Source: Arthrobacter ramosus (GTDB lineage: Bacteria > Actinomycetota > Actinomycetes > Actinomycetales > Micrococcaceae). From it: a DNA stretch of 64,000 nucleotides. Below the pieces are notes generated by a model, which did not search any database, had not been told where the DNA came from, and was given only the letters and a program-made list of their open reading frames with translations. The first letter of the stretch is position 1. Every line of letters begins with the position of its first letter. The stretch covers positions 3,906,001 through 3,970,000 of the forward strand of contig NZ_BAAAWN010000001.1 of NCBI RefSeq assembly GCF_039535095.1. Reading direction: 5' to 3'. The position numbers and the translations under genes were made by a program. This document shows positions 60,729 through 64,000 of this stretch, piece by piece.

Positions 60729-61424
60729 CTAGGCGACCGTGACAAACACGTGCGAGGCTACCTCAGGCGGCAGCTCCAGCGCGCCGTCGATATTGGGCAC
60801 GCGAACGGAGATGTACTCCCCCACACGTTCCAGGGAAACCCTGGCTCCGGGGCGGATTCCGCCCTCGTCCAGCTGCACCAGAAGTTCCGGTTCCACCTGG
60901 ATCGGTTCAGCCAGGCGGCTGACGGTGACCCGGTTTTCAGGTGAGTATTCGTTCATCGCGTCGAGAAGGTTGACCACGCCATCCGTAAAGGCGTGGGAGG
61001 CGACTCCACCCAGCGCTTCGAGTCCGGGAATGGGGTTGCCATACGGCGATTCCGTGGGGTGGTCCAGCAGCTCATAGAGCCGCCGTTCCACGCGCTCACT
61101 CATGACATGCTCCCAGCGGCACGCTTCATCGTGGACGTAAGCCCAGTCCAGTCCAATGACATCTGCCAGGAGCCGTTCGGCGAGCCTGTGCTTGCGCATG
61201 ACCTCGGTGGCGCGTTTCCGGCCCGTTTCAGTCAGCTCAAGGTGCCGGTCATCGGACACAATCACCAGGCCGTCGCGCTCCATCCGTCCGATCGTCTGGG
61301 AAACGGTGGGGCCGGAGTGCCGCAAGCGCTCGGCGATGCGTGCGCGAAGAGCCACGATGTTCTCTTCTTCAAGCTCCAAAATGGTCCGAAGATACATCTC
61401 AGTGGTATCGATCAGATCCGTCAT
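60729..61424 (-). CDS. ideR: Iron-dependent repressor, IdeR/DtxR family
   Basis: A 231-residue metal-activated DNA-binding repressor. The HTH ([19 protein letters not shown]) follows Met10; the metal ligands Met10, His79, Glu83, His98, Cys102, Glu105 and His106 are all at the positions known for IdeR ([17 protein letters not shown]). A C-terminal SH3-like domain ([20 protein letters not shown]) is present. ATG at 61424 has GGAG nine bases upstream. It is divergent from serC. Iron is the likely metal. Confidence 0.93.
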   Translation of the reverse strand: MTDLIDTTEMYLRTILELEEENIVALRARIAERLRHSGPTVSQTIGRMERDGLVIVSDDRHLELTETGRKRATEVMRKHRLAERLLADVIGLDWAYVHDEACRWEHVMSERVERRLYELLDHPTESPYGNPIPGLEALGGVASHAFTDGVVNLLDAMNEYSPENRVTVSRLAEPIQVEPELLVQLDEGGIRPGARVSLERVGEYISVRVPNIDGALELPPEVASHVFVTVA

Positions 61425-62906
<1,482 letters not shown>

Positions 62907-62997
62907 GGGCCTGCTGCGTTCCCGCGGTCAGGACTGGTCGGCGTCGTCCGGGTGGGGATCCCGGGCGGCGCTGGCCCCTTTAACAGTGCTGCCCCTT

Positions 62998-64000
62998 TTA
63001 AAGGCCATTGGCTGGACCCGCGCCCTGGGACTCAATGCGGAAGAACCGCATGCCGCGGGCGCTGCTGTCGAAACGGAGGCGCAGCTGGCGCGCGCGGATG
63101 ATCCACACGATGCCGACGACGGCGGTGCTGCCGCCCGCGACGGCGGCCACGCCCACAGCCCATCGGGGTCCGGCCACGTTGGATACCCATCCGACGAACG
63201 GTGCACCGATGGGCGTTCCACCCATGAAGATGGCCATGTAGAGTGCCATGACCCTGCCGCGCATGACAGGTTCCGTGGTGGACTGCACGTAGCCGTTGGC
63301 GCTCGTGATCATGGTCAGGGCAAACAGTCCGCAGGGAATCAGGGCCAAGGCAAACATGGCGTAATTCGGCGCCAGGGCAGCCAGTCCGCTCGCGATTCCG
63401 AACCCGCCCGCCGCGGCGAAGATGAGCCGCATCCGCGGCCGGCCGCGCCGGGCTGCAAGCAACGCTCCTGCGACGGAACCGATCGCCATGACTGAGTTGA
63501 GGAGCCCGAATGCTCCCGCGTCCATGCCGAACTCCGTGCCGACCATGGCCGCGATGAAGAGGACGAAGTTCAGGCCGAACGTGCCCATGATGAAAATCGC
63601 AACGAGGACAACCACGATGTCCGGGCGATTGCGGACATAGCGAAGCCCTTCGCGGATGCGGCCCTTGCCCGCGGCGGCCCGGGGTTGGACGCGCAAAGAG
63701 GAAAGGGGAATGGCCCGGATCGCGCCAAGCATTGCGAGGAAGGTCAGGGTATTGATCATGAATACCCAGCCCGGCCCCACTGCCACCGTCAACACGCCGG
63801 CCACGGCGGGACCGATCATGCGGGCAACGTTGAAGGATGCGCTGTTCAATGCAACGGCGTTGGAAAGATAGTCGTCCTTGACCAGCTCCGACACGAACGT
63901 CTGGCGAACCGGGGCGTCAAGTGCCGAGACGACACCAAGCAAGAGCGCGAACACGTAGACATGCCACAACTGCGCTGCACCGCTCAGAACCAGGAGTCCC
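62998..64000 (-). CDS. MFS transporter, N-terminus outside the window
   Basis: A major-facilitator permease of the drug-efflux/enterobactin-exporter (MFS_3-like) type. The visible part has about nine hydrophobic segments, with LDAPVRQTFVSELVKDDYLSNA and NSASFNVARMIGPAVAGVL, which are typical of this subfamily, and a late VMRGRVMALYMAIFMGGTPIG. The frame is open to the right edge, so the first two or three membrane segments lie outside. It may export a siderophore or drug; the substrate is not readable. Confidence 0.88.
   Translation of the reverse strand, partial: GLLVLSGAAQLWHVYVFALLLGVVSALDAPVRQTFVSELVKDDYLSNAVALNSASFNVARMIGPAVAGVLTVAVGPGWVFMINTLTFLAMLGAIRAIPLSSLRVQPRAAAGKGRIREGLRYVRNRPDIVVVLVAIFIMGTFGLNFVLFIAAMVGTEFGMDAGAFGLLNSVMAIGSVAGALLAARRGRPRMRLIFAAAGGFGIASGLAALAPNYAMFALALIPCGLFALTMITSANGYVQSTTEPVMRGRVMALYMAIFMGGTPIGAPFVGWVSNVAGPRWAVGVAAVAGGSTAVVGIVWIIRARQLRLRFDSSARGMRFFRIESQGAGPANGL

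Overview
The window is high-GC actinobacterial DNA. Gene content and style point to an Arthrobacter-type member of the Micrococcaceae: an IdeR-type regulator with the full metal-ligand set, an actinobacterial SerC, a MobA/DUF6457 pair, c-di-AMP leaders in front of cell-wall hydrolase genes, and frequent GTG/TTG starts with ATGA, TTGA or TAGTG overlaps. The genus is inferred from resemblance; no rRNA is present to confirm it.

Layout. 1-1.9 kb: end of a SulP anion transporter and a small unknown gene. 1.9-10.3 kb (minus): a myo-inositol catabolic operon, iolC - aldolase-fold gene - iolD - iolA - iolE - iolG - iolH, with no iolB. A tautomerase gene follows at 10.5-11.0 kb, and its upstream region carries the same 28-bp operator-like site as iolC. 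11.0-16.3 kb: a mirror-image repeat array, sucCD and pcrA. 16.4-19.4 kb: a three-gene signalling operon (histidine kinase, degenerate partner, LuxR-type regulator lacking the usual phospho-Asp). 19.4-26.7 kb (minus): a surface-protein locus with an exosortase-like membrane protein, a processive GT2, a choice-of-anchor G-like protein, a 61-residue LAxTG protein, a lipoprotein, a polytopic protein and wecB. 26.8-27.2 kb: 135-bp tandem repeats. 27.2-34.4 kb: an IMPase-family phosphatase, a TPR protein divergent from a secreted peptide with four ATGWWPN repeats, a GGDEF-EAL protein with a STAS-like partner, tRNA-Arg(CCU) and a Nudix gene. 34.6-40.8 kb: a c-di-GMP/exopolysaccharide operon (GT2-PilZ, hybrid kinase, REC-GGDEF). 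41-48.8 kb: an ABC exporter, an ABC-F protein with a structured leader, an HTH/membrane-protein pair and an amino-acid ABC importer. 49-58.2 kb (minus): GH38 alpha-mannosidase, then molybdenum-cofactor and formate-dehydrogenase-like genes (mobA, DUF6457, moeA, fdhF-like, fdhD) and an HNH nuclease. 58.5-64 kb: two peptidoglycan hydrolases with c-di-AMP-type leaders, ideR, serC and the start-truncated end of an MFS gene.

How they work together. The iol operon would convert inositol to central metabolites. The 34.6-40.8 kb operon looks like one circuit: kinase and phosphorelay to a diguanylate cyclase, then a PilZ-bearing synthase. The 19.4-26.7 kb locus looks like a surface-anchoring and glycosylation system whose two candidate substrates share a C-terminal TLA(V/I)(T/S)GA signal. 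The TPR/repeat-peptide pair at 28.8-30.3 kb is the least explained unit and the best candidate for an undescribed peptide system.

Two 66-bp imperfect palindromes (4796 and 48880) are members of one dispersed element inserted in opposite orientations.
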